Below are positions 35,286-46,172 of a stretch of DNA of 64,000 bases, one piece after another. The notes beneath the pieces were generated by a model. It saw nothing but the letters and a program-made list of their open reading frames with translations, was not told the DNA's origin and made no database searches. Position 1 is the first letter of the stretch. Each line of letters opens with the position of its first letter. Source of the stretch: Perilla frutescens (taxonomy: Eukaryota; Streptophyta; Magnoliopsida; Lamiales; Lamiaceae). The stretch lies in contig BRKX01000015.1 of the NCBI GenBank assembly GCA_026008535.1, forward strand, positions 19,117,501 through 19,181,500, in the 5' to 3' direction. A program made the translations under genes and the position numbers.

Positions 35286-36000
35286 TATAATGTTAAGATA
35301 CGTTATGAATTTATATAGATTTTGTTGATTATTGAGTACTAATATAGATTTTTTTATAGTTATTTTTTTTTTTTGCTAGTATGCTGGATTTTTTTATAGT
35401 CAACGAGGTTATTGCTTAAATTTTTTTACTAGTATGATACCATACATAATTATTAAAAATTACAGACTAAAATAACTTTGCAGATATTAATTAAAATTCT
35501 TATTATAGAATATTTACACAGTGTATGGTAACTAACTAAAGGATATTTTAGGAATTGAAATTTTATATAGAATCTAATATATCTAACCAAACTATATATT
35601 AATTATTACTACATGTATTTTAATACACCAAAACAAACATGATATTGATATCTTATACGGTATAACACATCTCATGTCAAACATATTCAACCTTATATTA
35701 TAATGTCTAGCAAACAAGCCCTAGGTGTAAATAAGGCTTACTTCAGACGAGAGGGTCAAATTCGCAGGTCAACTCGCTTTTCCCCGGGTCAACGCGGGTC
35801 AAATCAACCCGCCAAAAAAAATGTCAAAATTAATGTCAATCTAATACTAAAAAGTATCACTCAAAATTTCAAAATTATTACCTGACCCTTAAAAAGTAAT
35901 GAGTCTGGTAGTTATCTCATACGAATTTATTTAGTTCAAATTGTAATTTTTTCCATTCCAATTAATATTTAGAGTTTAGGAATTTAGATTTTTTTAAGGT
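35286..36000. other. AT-rich spacer
   Basis: No gene seen. A GC-richer patch at about 35750-35812 with 'cgggtcaacgcgggtcaaatcaac' words could be a transposon remnant; unassigned. Confidence 0.45.
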
Positions 36001-36187
36001 TCATGAGTTTTTTAAGGTTTTTTAGGGCTTTTAGATTTTTAGCAGTTTATTTTGTGTTTTTTAGGATTTATGTTTTTTATAGTTAATTAATCTCATGAGT
36101 TTTTTAAGGTTTTTTAGGGCTTTTAGATTTTTAGCGGTTTATTTTGTGTTTTTTTAGGATTTATATTTTTTACAGTTAATTAATCTC
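36001..36187 (+). repeat. Two-copy tandem duplication, 92-bp unit
   Basis: The unit starting tcatgagttttttaaggt at 36001 repeats at 36093 with few changes (gcag to gcgg, tgtttt to tatttt). Confidence 0.9.
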
Positions 36188-36209
36188 AATTACGAGTTAT
36201 ATTTAAGTT

Positions 36210-36595
36210 GAAAAAATTAATTATCGAATGCAGTACACCAACCCACGTGTTAGCGTCCAACGAGTGCATTGCGCGAGTCATTGGATTTAAAAAAAATTAA
36301 TTAATTTTAATTTTAGGGTTCATTAATTCCATTTTAGGGTATATATTTATTTCAAAATCATTTTTTTTAATTTTCTATTAGAGTTTATATTTGTTTGAAA
36401 AAAAAATTGTCGAGCGCAATGCAGGAGCCCACGTGTTAGCATTGGATGAGTGCATTGCTCAAATCGTTGGATTTTTTTATTTCAAAATTAGATTTTTATT
36501 TTCAATTAAAATTTATATTGTTTTAAAAAAATAATAATTGTTGAGCGTAATGCAACACGTGGCACGAGTGCATTACACGAGTTGTCGGATTTTAA
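36210..36595 (+). repeat. Three degenerate repeats around 'cacgtgttagc...gagtgcattgc'
   Basis: Blocks near 36215, 36411 and 36543 share 'cgaNcgcaatgcagNNNcccacgtg' followed by 'gagtgcattgcNcgagt' and then A/T-rich filler. Spacing is irregular (about 196 and 132 bp). Each carries a CACGTG palindrome or its remnant. Confidence 0.6.
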
Positions 36596-36635
36596 AAAAA
36601 ATAAATTTATTTATTTTAATTTTAGGGGTGTATAC

Positions 36636-37126
36636 TGTAGTGGTCATTTTTCGTCAACATGTTACGCTAGCCCAAGAAGGTTGAACGTCGTCATTCAACT
36701 GGTTTTTCAGTAGATTGTTCAATTTTAAATTTGAATTAACGTTGCAGTTCTGCTTTATCCGGAAAGGTTGACGGGTTCAGAGGAGTCAGTACGTTCTTCA
36801 ACCACCTCCGCGATCCGCGTGAACCCTAGTGTTATCTCCACCTATAAAAGAAGGTCATGGTCTCCTTATTTGGCGACTAGCAGACGCACCTACGAGTTTT
36901 GACTCTCTACCCTAGAATTTACTGAACATCGTACTTCCTTATGTTCGATCTTTCACTGACGATCTAACCCCACGGCGAAGTTTCCACGTTCTATTAATTT
37001 ATTCCATGTTTTACTGCTTTCTACGTTCATTTTTTTCCTGACTTGAGCGTCGGAGGCCCAACGATCGTCACCCCCGACTCTTATGGTGTTTTTCTTATTT
37101 CTGTTTTATAGATAGGCCACTGCTAC
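36636..37126 (+). repeat. LTR fragment or solo LTR, Tat/Athila-like
   Basis: GC-richer island with a TATA-type box (cctataaaagaagg, 36841-36854) and a 'cttgagcgtcggagg' block (37042-37056), features common in LTRs of Tat/Ogre-like gypsy elements. Begins tgtagtggtc and ends near ggccactgctac, roughly complementary, but a clean TSD was not found, so the limits are uncertain. Confidence 0.5.
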
Positions 37127-37598
37127 GGACTAAATTAATAATTGTAAATTTCTAGATCTACCCATACTTGTTTTGGGGATTAAAAATAAAAAATCAAAAC
37201 TAAAAAACTAAAAGTCAATCAGTAAAAAAAAAGAAAAGAAAAGAAAAAAAAAAGAGGACTCTATTGGGTCATGGAGAATGGAAGGTGTCGAACATAATCG
37301 AGCCCAAATCAATACAAGGATTATTTCACCCATTAAGCCTATTTGACCTCAAATAAGACTAATGACTAATGAATGGATTAATTAATGTATGGATAATTTG
37401 TGTGATGTGAATATCTCTGCGATTTAATTCAATGTTTACTTGGTGTGGTATAAAATATAGTGACCAAAATACCTTAGTCTTTGAAAACTAATTATATAAA
37501 ATGACTATTGTATTTTATATAATTTTTAAAACATATCAAACTAAAATAAGTATATATATTAGTTAAATTAGGAATTGAGATCATTCGCATTCCATATC
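37127..37598. other. Non-coding spacer
   Basis: A/T-rich with an A/G run (37225-37255). No gene or clear repeat. Confidence 0.5.
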
Positions 37599-38964
37599 TA
37601 AGACCATCTCCAAGGCAACTGCAAAACCCATTTTGCAGTAGAAAAATTGCTTCAATAGAACTGCAAACACAAACGCAATTTGCATTTTTCAGCTCTTTCT
37701 CTCTCCTGAAACTGAATATTTGCATTTCACTGTTCAAGAGACGCAAAACTGTTATGAAATAATATAATTACTTTTCAGTCCTTTTTTTTATTTATATGTT
37801 GGCCCCTGTTGAAAATTTAATTGCTATTCAATCATTTTTTTATTTATGTATTTAATTACTTTTCAATTTGTGGTATATGTATTTAGTGATTTTTATTTTA
37901 TTTTTATACTTATTACTTAATAATTTAAATATATATTTTTAATCCTTTTATAATTTCAATCTCTTTGTTGATATATAGTAAAATTATAATCGTAGATATT
38001 AGAGAAACAACATTATTTAAAGGGTTAAGGGCCAAATAGGCCCCTGGACTATTTGGGGGAGAACAGATAGGCCACCGAACTTTTTTCGATCTCAATTGGG
38101 TCTCTGAACTTTTATTGAGGGCTCAATCAAGCCCCTTCGTCACACCCCTCACTAACGTCCGTTAAGGTTGATTCAAAACGACGTCGTTTTAATCAAAACG
38201 ACGTCGTTTTAATCCTGAAATTAAAAAAAAAAATTATTTCTCTCTCTCTCCTCTCCTCTCTCTCCTCTTCCACCTTCAATCTTCCGCCGTCGGCCATCTC
38301 AGGGCCTAGCCGGACTTCTGCCGACCCCGCCTCATCGTATCTGGCATCGTCTCCCTCTTCGCCGGCTTCTGCCTCGACCCGACCACCCCCAGCAGCCCCC
38401 TGTCCGACTGCTGCTGTATCTCACCAATCTCGGCCGCCGATTGTTTTTGGGTCGGGTTTTTCGGCGGCCGTTCTCCCTCCTCTTTCTTCCATATCTGCTT
38501 CGAGCTCCCCCCCACTCTGTCCCCATCTCCATGGGCCTCCTCCATCCCTCAGGCTACCCACATCAGTGACCTCCTCCAACCCAACCTTTAAATAAAATAT
38601 TAATTTCTCTCTCCTCCACATCCACAACCTCCAACTTTATATTATTTATACTCCCATCAGTGACCTCATCCAACCCAACCTTTAAATAAAATATTATTTT
38701 TTCATTTTCTTCCAACCTACATAAAATATTTATCATTTTATTTTTTAATAAGAACATGTTATTAAAATAATATTTTTCTCTTGCATTTAAAAAATATTAA
38801 TTATTTTTAATTGCATAATTATCCAAAAATTACCCATACAATTATAAATTCATAATTTGCTTCACAACAAAATAAAAATTACAAGAGTGAAAACATAATT
38901 AAATAAACTACAATGAGACACAAGAAATTTTAAATTACGAGTGCATAAAACGTAAATTACATAT

Positions 38965-40308
38965 TTAATTAGTGCCGAATTTTTCCCATATGTGCTCGAT
39001 CAAATCCTCTTTAAGAGCTCTATGAGCCTCTCTGTTGTGAAGTTGATCCCTATTAGTCATATAAGCCGATAAACTTGCGATGCGTTCAGTAGAGTAGTGG
39101 AAAGGTTCGGTATCTCCTCCTGAAGACACATCTGTCAAAAACTCTGTGGGATCATAATAGTTTTGGTATGTGTCTCGTTCATCCTCCACAATCATATTGT
39201 GTATGATGATACAAGCCATCATAATTTTTCCCATCAAAACCTTGTCCCAAACAAGACATGGGCGTCGAATAAATGCAAAACGGGTTTGTAGAACTCCAAA
39301 GGCCCGCTCTACATCTTTTCTAGCAGCCTCTTGGTGTTGAGCGAACAACTTATGCTTTCGAGTCATAGGAGATGTGATTGACTTTACAAATGCAGCCCAT
39401 GAAGGATATATGCCATCGGTGAGATAATATGCTCTATCATTTTGGCGACCATTGACGATGTAACTAACCTGTGGTGCTCGGCCTTCTAAAACATCACTAA
39501 AAATTGGAGAACGGTGGAGAACATTAATATCATTGCACGCACCTGGTGTTCCAAAAAACGCATGCCATATCCATAAATCATATGATGCAACAGCTTCCAA
39601 AATGACTGTTGGCTTTCCACTTCTCCCTGTAAATTGCCCTGCCCAGGCATTAGGACAATTTTTCCATTCCCAGTGCATGCAATCAATACTACCAATCATG
39701 CCAGGAAAACCACATTGCTCTCCAACATAGAGTAGTCTTGCCAAATCTTGTTGATTAGGCTTCCTAAGATATGTGTCACCGAAGCATGAAATGACACCTT
39801 CTACGAAATGGATGACAGCATCTCTTGTTACCGTTGCACTCATTCATAAGTATTCATCAACGACATCGGCTGATGCCCCATAAGCCAATACCCTCATAGC
39901 TCCTGTACATTTTTGCAATGGTGAAAGACCTTTTCTACCCGTGCAATCTGGCCTCTGTTGAAAATAGTCATCATTGGTAGTAACGTCCTCCACTATACGA
40001 AGAAAAAGTGATTTCTGCATGCGAAATCGTCATCGGAAGAGCTCCGGAGAATACGTCGGATTAGAGACAAAATAGTCTTTCATCAAACGCTCTTCACCAT
40101 TCTCACGTTCCCTATCACAATACCTTCTTCTGACTGTAGAAGTTTGAGCTCCTACAACCAGATTGGGATTGTTTATGAGCACATTCTGGATTATACTATC
40201 AACTTCACGATATTTTTCATAACCTCGCTCTAGCCATTCATCAAGTTCGTTAGAATCAGAATTAGAACTTGAGTTTGATTCAACATCAGAATTTTCATGT
40301 GCAGACAT
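38965..40308 (-). pseudogene. PIF/Harbinger DDE transposase (HARBI1/ALP1-like), two nonsense codons
   Basis: One frame of 447 codons from ATG at 40308, broken only by TGA at codons 93 (40032-40030) and 155 (39846-39844). The part after the second stop (292 codons) holds the DDE_4 catalytic core: Asp209 in GSIDCMHWEWKNCP, Asp260 in PGACNDINVLH and Glu334 in KDVERAFGVLQTRFAFI, plus the C-terminal CIIIHNMIVEDE block. The N-terminus is acidic and Ser/Asn-rich. The two TGA codons probably replaced CGA, since the preceding and following residues fit the family. No frameshift was found, so inactivation is recent or incomplete. With no other helper, this copy should be immobile. Confidence 0.88.
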
Positions 40309-40410
40309 TTTTCTAAAGTGAAGTTGAAAGATGTGGTAAGGTATTGAGGATTTTGTTTGAGTTTCTTTTGATGTGTATTTTCTGAGATATGTATAGACAA
40401 AGCATGGGCT

Positions 40411-40772
40411 GGTCGACAAAAGCATGTCATTTATCAAGAAATCAATTTGATATAAAGTGGAATCCAATGCATGTGATGGCCGACAAAAACATGTCATTTA
40501 TCAAGAAATCAATTTGATATAAAGTGGAATCCAATGCATGTGATGGCCGACAAAATCAATTTGATATAAAGTGGAATCCAATGCATGTGATGGCCGACAA
40601 AAGCATGTCATTTATCAAGAAATCAATTTGATATAAAGTAGAATCCAATGCATGTGATGGCCGACAAAATCAATTTGATATAAAGTGGAATCCAATGCAT
40701 GTGATGGCCGACAAAAGCATGTCATTTATCAAGAAATCAATTTGATATAAAGTGGAATCCAATGCATGTGAT
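40411..40772 (-). repeat. Minisatellite of alternating 67-bp and 47-bp units inside the Harbinger element
   Basis: Six head-to-tail units starting ggYcgacaaaa and ending aatccaatgcatgtgat: 67, 67, 47, 67, 47, 67 bp (starts 40411, 40478, 40545, 40592, 40659, 40706). The short unit lacks an internal 20 bp. It lies just upstream of the transposase start and downstream of ORF1. Units are almost identical. Confidence 0.95.
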
Positions 40773-41075
40773 ATACTTAACTTTACTCTTGCATATAAAT
40801 TGAAATGAGAGTATAAGAATCCAATGCATGATTGAGATGCATGAGGTTTGTACAAAAAGAAATTGACAAGGCATAAAGAATCCAATGCATGATTGAGACT
40901 TATGCATGTAGGTTTGTACGAAAAGAATAAGAGAAATAGATATGCATAAAATACATTAATTATTTATAGAGTGAGGAAAAGACATCTCACAATTACAAAC
41001 ACACACATCTCATAATTACTAACACACACATATCATAATTACTAACACACATCTCACAATTACAATTACATTAAT

Positions 41076-42143
41076 TTAATTTTGCCCAAACACAAGGGCA
41101 AGTAGTCGACGTTTTGTCTCTTCATCTTCTGGAGATAAATGATCTCTCGCCAACAAAGTATTCAACATTCTTTTCTCCATCTTCAAGTGATTCATTTGGA
41201 GCTTTTGGCTCTCCAATTCAAGTTTCTTAGCAAATAACTCATTTTCACTTTCTCTGGTCAGCCTCAAGGCACGAAGTTCTGCAGCAACTTCAGATCCAGC
41301 TTGTGTTGCCTTACCTTTTCCTTTCTTTTTTGACTTATCTCTTCCCATGGGACGAGACATAGTCGAACCTTCATTAGTTGGAGTTTCTGGATTCGAAGGA
41401 ATATGATACTCCCCATCTTCAGAAGTCCTTGATCTTTTGGTGCTGCCACCACTTTCTTCATCATCTCCCATTTCACTATCTGGGCGGAGCCGTGTTGCAT
41501 CATAATGAGAGGATGCAGCCCACCTTGGATGTTTACTCATAACATCATTATAAACAACCAAGTCTTGAAATTTGCTGCCACCTGCTTCATAAATTGTATG
41601 AGCTTCCATCTCGATATCCTTCTGGCTCATTCCACTTCTTTTCCTCCGATTTGCTTCCTCTAGAGCAGCAACCCACTTGCCTGCATTTTGACTAAGTCGT
41701 TTGAAACGACATTTCATTGATTCGATATTTCTTGGGTTGATCTCATCTGGATTTTCTGCTTGACTTTTGTGATACTCCGCATGCACATTCGACCACATCG
41801 TCTTCCCCTTTTGACCTTTTCCACGCACACTATCTTCGCTTAAATAGATCCAAGCTGACATAAGGGTTACATCTTCTTTCACGCACCAACTTATATTTTT
41901 TCCTCCTTTCTGATTTCGATTTGGGTGTGGAACATTTCCAAACAAATTGCGAGAAATATTTTGTGTCGTGGGAAATTCTTCAGAAGTAGGAATTTGAGTG
42001 AGGTTTGGCGAAAATTGAGAATTTTGATAATATTGAGAATCTTGTTGATTTTCTGAATTTGAAATATTTTGAGGGTGAAAGTATGATCCAAAGTTTGGCA
42101 AATTTTGGGAGTCATCAAAATAATTTGGGTGGTTTGGATCCAT
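41076..42143 (-). CDS. PIF/Harbinger ORF1, Myb/SANT-like DNA-binding protein
   Basis: Intact 355-codon ORF. The N-terminal 80 residues are Asn/Gln-rich. Residues about 84-155 form the Myb/SANT-like domain (ISWCVKEDVTLMSAWIYLSED, TMWSNV, ESMKCRFKRLSQNAGKWVAA). A basic, probably nuclear-targeting stretch follows (RDKSKKKGKGKA), then a C-terminal helix (LRLTRESENELFAKKLELES ...) that should be a coiled coil. Family knowledge: this protein binds the element's termini and works with the DDE transposase during transposition. Related plant proteins are often misannotated as glutathione S-transferase T3-like. Unlike the adjacent transposase it has no stop. Confidence 0.88.
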   Translation of the reverse strand: MDPNHPNYFDDSQNLPNFGSYFHPQNISNSENQQDSQYYQNSQFSPNLTQIPTSEEFPTTQNISRNLFGNVPHPNRNQKGGKNISWCVKEDVTLMSAWIYLSEDSVRGKGQKGKTMWSNVHAEYHKSQAENPDEINPRNIESMKCRFKRLSQNAGKWVAALEEANRRKRSGMSQKDIEMEAHTIYEAGGSKFQDLVVYNDVMSKHPRWAASSHYDATRLRPDSEMGDDEESGGSTKRSRTSEDGEYHIPSNPETPTNEGSTMSRPMGRDKSKKKGKGKATQAGSEVAAELRALRLTRESENELFAKKLELESQKLQMNHLKMEKRMLNTLLARDHLSPEDEETKRRLLALVFGQN

Positions 42144-42354
42144 AGATTAAGATGAAGAAGAAATATGGGATTGATAATTTGTAGAGAGAAAATGTGTGAG
42201 GAAAAGAGAGTTTTAAGTTGTGTGTAAAAACATATCAATATTAGGCTCTATTTATAGATAATTTTTTTTTATGAATTTTGATATAATTTTATTTTTTTAA
42301 TTTTTTATAATTATATAAAATATTTATGATATAAATATATATCTATAAATTAAA

Positions 42355-42379
42355 GTGGCACCCAATGAAAGGGTGCCAC
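42355..42379. repeat. Perfect 9-bp stem hairpin near right TIR of Harbinger element
   Basis: gtggcaccc - 7-base loop - gggtgccac, about 140 bp inside the right terminus and 210 bp upstream of the ORF1 start. Could be a subterminal protein-binding site; role unknown. Confidence 0.8.
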
Positions 42380-43483
42380 ATGGCATCACTTTTTCTCCAT
42401 GCCCTTGAGGTTGCCATCCGCCTCAAGTCACCATGTATTGTGACTTTTGAATTTTTTTTTTTTGTTTTTGTTTTGTCTTTTGTGGATGACCCCAAGTGGG
42501 GGTCACCAATGGGGATGGTCTCACAGTTGATCCACAACCATCACTTTTTCTTCCCTCTCCAAAACAGCCGCAAGCCACACTTAATCTCCAAATGTCAAAC
42601 CTTCCCCATCTCTCTCTTCTTTATCTGCTCCATGCTCTCCATCCCTCTCACCTCATCAATTTGGGCCTGCTCCATCATCAAATACAAGGCATCAGACATC
42701 TCTTCATCCTTCTTCTAACCTGCCTTCATCGATCGAGAGAGAGGAGAGGGAGAGAGGAGAGAGAGAGAAATAATTTTTTTTTTTAATTTCAGGATCAAAA
42801 CGACGTCGTTTTGAATCAACCCTAATGGACGTTAGTGAGGGGTGTGACAGAGGGGCTTGATTGAGCCCTCAATAAAAGTTCAGGGGCCCAATTGAGACCG
42901 AAAAAAGTTCGGTGGCCTATCTGTTCTCCCCCAAATAGTCCAGGGGTCTATTTGGCCCTTAACCCTTATTTAAATTCTAAAATTTATAAAATGAACATAA
43001 AAATTTAAAATAATTATATGTGGGAGGAGTATACTAATTTCGAGACTTAGTTGCCATCTTTTTATTTTGCTAACTTCATATGTATGAATGATTTTTAGTG
43101 TAATTTCATTCTCAAGTTATGTAATTTTATTTTCAAGTTATGTATGTCTATTTTCAAGTTATGTAATTTTTTTTTCAAGTTGTTTAATTTTCTTTATATA
43201 ATAAATATTTAATTTAATATTATTTTAGTATTAAGTTATTAATTGATAATTATATTTAGTTAATATTGTGTGGATATAAAAAGTTAAGAGGTCTACTTTG
43301 CAAATTTTGATAACTATAAAGGTGTTATTGAAAAATTTTAAAAAGTTGTATAAGGAGGAATATACTAAGAATATTCTTTTGAGTTTGAGAATGAGTTTGT
43401 TGGTTAAAGATAAATTACTATTCGATGTGACATGTACTGCATTTTGGGTTTAAGTTTGGTGTTTTTCCTTGGAGATGGTCTAA

Positions 43484-44690
43484 GTCTCGGCTCCAAATTG
43501 AAGTAAGAGATATTTACCTCTCCCTCATGATCTAGTTCAAATTATGTGTCCTATATGTATGTCAATATCAAAATTGTATAATTTTAATATCTTTTTTCAT
43601 GAAAATAAAATTTATTATATTACAATTAGTCCTAATTATTACTTATTGTTAAAAATTAAAATTTAAAAAATCATATACCCAAAGTTTGACATAATCAACC
43701 CTAAAAACTAATTATATTAACTAAAAAATGAAAATTAAATATTAAAATAGTTATAAATCTCAATTAGGTGGAATAAACCCTAAATAATAATGCAATATTA
43801 TATTAAAAAAAATGAAGAAAAACTAATAATTTTGATGTTTGGTACACGATTGACACACACAATTTTGGATTAAAAATGTCATGTGCTCTGAAGATGACTC
43901 GGAATTCTGTCTCTCACTCTGGGCGTGTGCTCAACCATTTACTTCTCTTCTCTTCTCTTCTCTCCTCAACTTCTCATCTTCAACCCTCACAAGATACCAC
44001 AGTTTTATCCGGCGTTTACTCTCAATTCCAATAATTAATATTTCTTCATTGGGCTTCCACAAATCCATTGTTACACGAGCGAATATAAATGCAGGAGAAG
44101 GAATTTGAAGTGGGGGAGAGAAAAAAAGATGACAACAAGATTCGATGTGCTGCATTTGTTGTAGTGAACAGAATGCGGAGGGCATGTTGGAAACTCGTAG
44201 GCAATCTCTGCTGATAAGAATTATCAGGGATAGAATTAATCACAGGCCCGACGATATCTAAAATTTTGTATCAAACCAGTAAACTCTTGACATGATTGCA
44301 TAATCCAGGGTATTCTTTTTCTTGAAGGCAACTTTATTTATTTATTATTTATAAATAATATATAAAATGTAATGTTTTTCAATATTAGAAATTGATATTT
44401 TTCAATATTTAAAATTATACTTTTCTTTGAGGCGGGATCAGGTCAGGTCAGGTTACAGAGCCAAAAATTTTGTTTAGAGATACCCAACTAATAGTATAAT
44501 AAAAAGAGAATATTATGTATAATTTTTACCAAATGTATAAATTAGAACGATGATTTTGATAAAAAAAAATTTATGTTTACTCAATTATATTTTAGCATAA
44601 AAATTTAAGTTCAAGACATCTATCTTGTAAATTTCACTTAAATTCTTCATATTTAAAATTGTTACATGATATTATTATTGCTACACTTAG
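43484..44690. other. Non-coding spacer
   Basis: AT-rich, with a CT-rich tract (43940-43985). The short ORFs here are not supported by any recognised motif. The stretch 43880-44270 is less AT-rich and could be remnant promoter or UTR DNA, but I cannot assign it. Confidence 0.4.
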
Positions 44691-44892
44691 GGTTAATTGC
44701 CTCTAAAATCACCACTTTTACCAGTTTTTTTCATTTTAAACATCACTGTTTTATTTTCATAATTTTGACATGAATTGAAATACTTTTGTAAATTAAACAT
44801 TTATGTTGTTTCCAATATAATTTACAAAAATGTTTCAATTTATATTAAAATTACAAAAAAAAAATGTGATGTTTAAAACCGAATTAATTACC
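44691..44892. mobile_element. Small foldback MITE, about 200 bp
   Basis: The left arm (aaacatcac...ttttgacatgaattgaaata...ttttgtaaatta) pairs with the inverse of the right arm over some 80-90 bp. Ends ggttaattgcc / ggtaattaattcgg are only partly alike, so the exact limits and superfamily are open. Confidence 0.5.
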
Positions 44893-45845
44893 TATGTTGG
44901 GGCTTATAATTTGTTAGGACAACCACATAATTTTTTGACCTCCTCTTAAATCACCTAAAACGTAAATCACACAATATAATTAACGTCTTCGTTCAATTAA
45001 TATCATGTAACTCCTTAAAGATCTTAAGATTTTTTGTCCTCTTAATTAACTCCAACTCTCTCGAATGCTATTGATTAATAAGTCAATGCTCCAAATCTAG
45101 TGTTAAAACTTTATTCTCAATTTATGAGTTAATACATCAAATCATGCTAATTAGTGATCAAGTAATCAACATGTAATAAACACAAGAGCAATTGAAACAA
45201 AATAAAGTTATAGATAATTAATTGAATTAATTGAACAAATTAATTAAAAGAGCTTATGAATAAATCATTTTCAACCCTAAAATACTATGGTTTGCTATCC
45301 ATTGTAAAATAAATAACAAAATGCCAATAAGAATAATTCATGTTTAACAAAATAAAAGATAAATAAAATCCGGAAGAATTATCATCTTCAATCTTGCGTG
45401 ACTTGAATTTCTTGGTTTTCAATATTATTGATCTTCTCTCTATCTTATAATCTTTGCGCATGGATGATTTGGCGTTATTTATGATGTTATGAGATGACAA
45501 AAATCATCCCCAATGAGTCTCTCTTATAGATGGAAAAGTTGATCCAAACTAGTCAAAAAATTCTTGGCCAAGTTGGAAATTGTCGCCCAGATTTACGGTT
45601 GGCAGTTGGTTTTGAAATCCATCCATGATTTTTGCATGGAAAACAACATTCGAAAGTGACATTGAATAGTGATCGAGGCAAAATTCGCGGTCGCGAAAAG
45701 CACCCGTGACTTTGGTTGGAGTCTGACACCCTTCCACTATTTTAATACATTCTCACTTGTTTTCTCGTTCGATTGATATGATTCTTTTTGTAACACGTTC
45801 CTTATTCTATTTTTTTTTTTATCATCTTAGGCTCTATCTTCTCAA
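44893..45845. other. AT-rich spacer
   Basis: No gene recognised. Sequence up to the CACTA MITE continues on its other side (gctctatcttctcaa / caagctcatttgc), confirming a simple insertion there. Confidence 0.45.
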
Positions 45846-46169
45846 CACTACAAGAAAAACCGGATATTCCTATGGACGATGGTCGCTGTAATCGACCCAA
45901 AATCCGCTGGAATTGGGTAATTCCAGAGGGCATTTCAGCGAACCTAGTCCGTAGGAAAAGGGCTGATGGAATATTCAAAATCCAGCGGAATTCCTGCGGA
46001 AAAATGATTCATGCGGACATTCCAATGGATCCAAACCCGCAAGAATCATAAAAAAATATTGAACAAAAAAGAATTATTTTTTTCTGGCCTCTCTGACCCA
46101 CACACCGGAATCATTAAAAAATTCCTGCCGAAAACGGACCCGCTGGAATATCCGATTTTTCTTGTAGTG
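45846..46169. mobile_element. CACTA MITE, 324 bp
   Basis: Begins CACTACAAGAAAAACCGGAT and ends with the inverse (atccgatttttcttgtagtg), flanked by TSD CAA (45843-45845, 46170-46172). The CACTACAAGAAAA terminus and 3-bp TSD are diagnostic. Subterminal 'ccgcNgga' style repeats (tccgctgga, tccagcgga, cctgcgga) occur on both arms. Non-coding. Confidence 0.95.
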
Positions 46170-46172
46170 CAA

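Larger units (their letters stand above)
38552..42520 (-). mobile_element. PIF/Harbinger element with ORF1 and transposase, inner layer of nest 3
   Basis: The right end (reverse complement gaccatccccattggtgacc) resembles plant Harbinger TIRs. The left end ggctacccacatcagtgacc matches it at about two thirds of positions. Flanking TCA triplets (38549-38551, 42521-42523) fit a 3-bp TSD. It holds the two genes of an autonomous PIF/Harbinger element, both on the minus strand, Myb/SANT ORF1 upstream and DDE transposase downstream. The left boundary is the weakest part of the call. Confidence 0.7.
38022..42965. mobile_element. Mutator-like element with TIRs over 200 bp, middle layer of nest 3
   Basis: Near-perfect TIRs starting gggttaagggccaaataggc (38022) and its inverse ending 42965, through a palindromic aaaacgacgtcgtttt and a (CT)n tract, about 220 bp in all. 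Perfect 9-bp TSD TTATTTAAA (38013-38021, 42966-42974), diagnostic for Mutator-like elements. Without the Harbinger inside it is about 1 kb. GC-rich DNA at 38275-38545 between TIR and insertion could be captured host sequence, but I recognise no gene in it. Confidence 0.88.
37602..43480. mobile_element. Tourist-type (PIF/Harbinger-like) MITE, outer layer of nest 3
   Basis: TIR gaccatctccaagg at 37602 and its inverse ccttggagatggtc ending 43480, flanked by TSD TAA (37599-37601, 43481-43483), the classic PIF/Harbinger signature. Inner homology continues (aaacccattttgcagt / actgcattttgggttt). Without the MULE inside, it is about 0.93 kb of AT-rich non-coding DNA. Confidence 0.8.

Noticed and set aside
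40411..40772. CRISPR-like array
   Set aside because: The units are contiguous with no variable spacers, in a plant transposon; it is a minisatellite.
38013..42974. Treating 38022-42965 as a single large Harbinger element
   Set aside because: The 9-bp perfect duplication and TIRs over 200 bp are Mutator-like; the Harbinger genes have their own inner boundaries with TCA.
43881..44270. A small gene in the less AT-rich stretch near 44 kb
   Set aside because: Frames on both strands are short, no motif is recognised and no splice-consistent extension was found.
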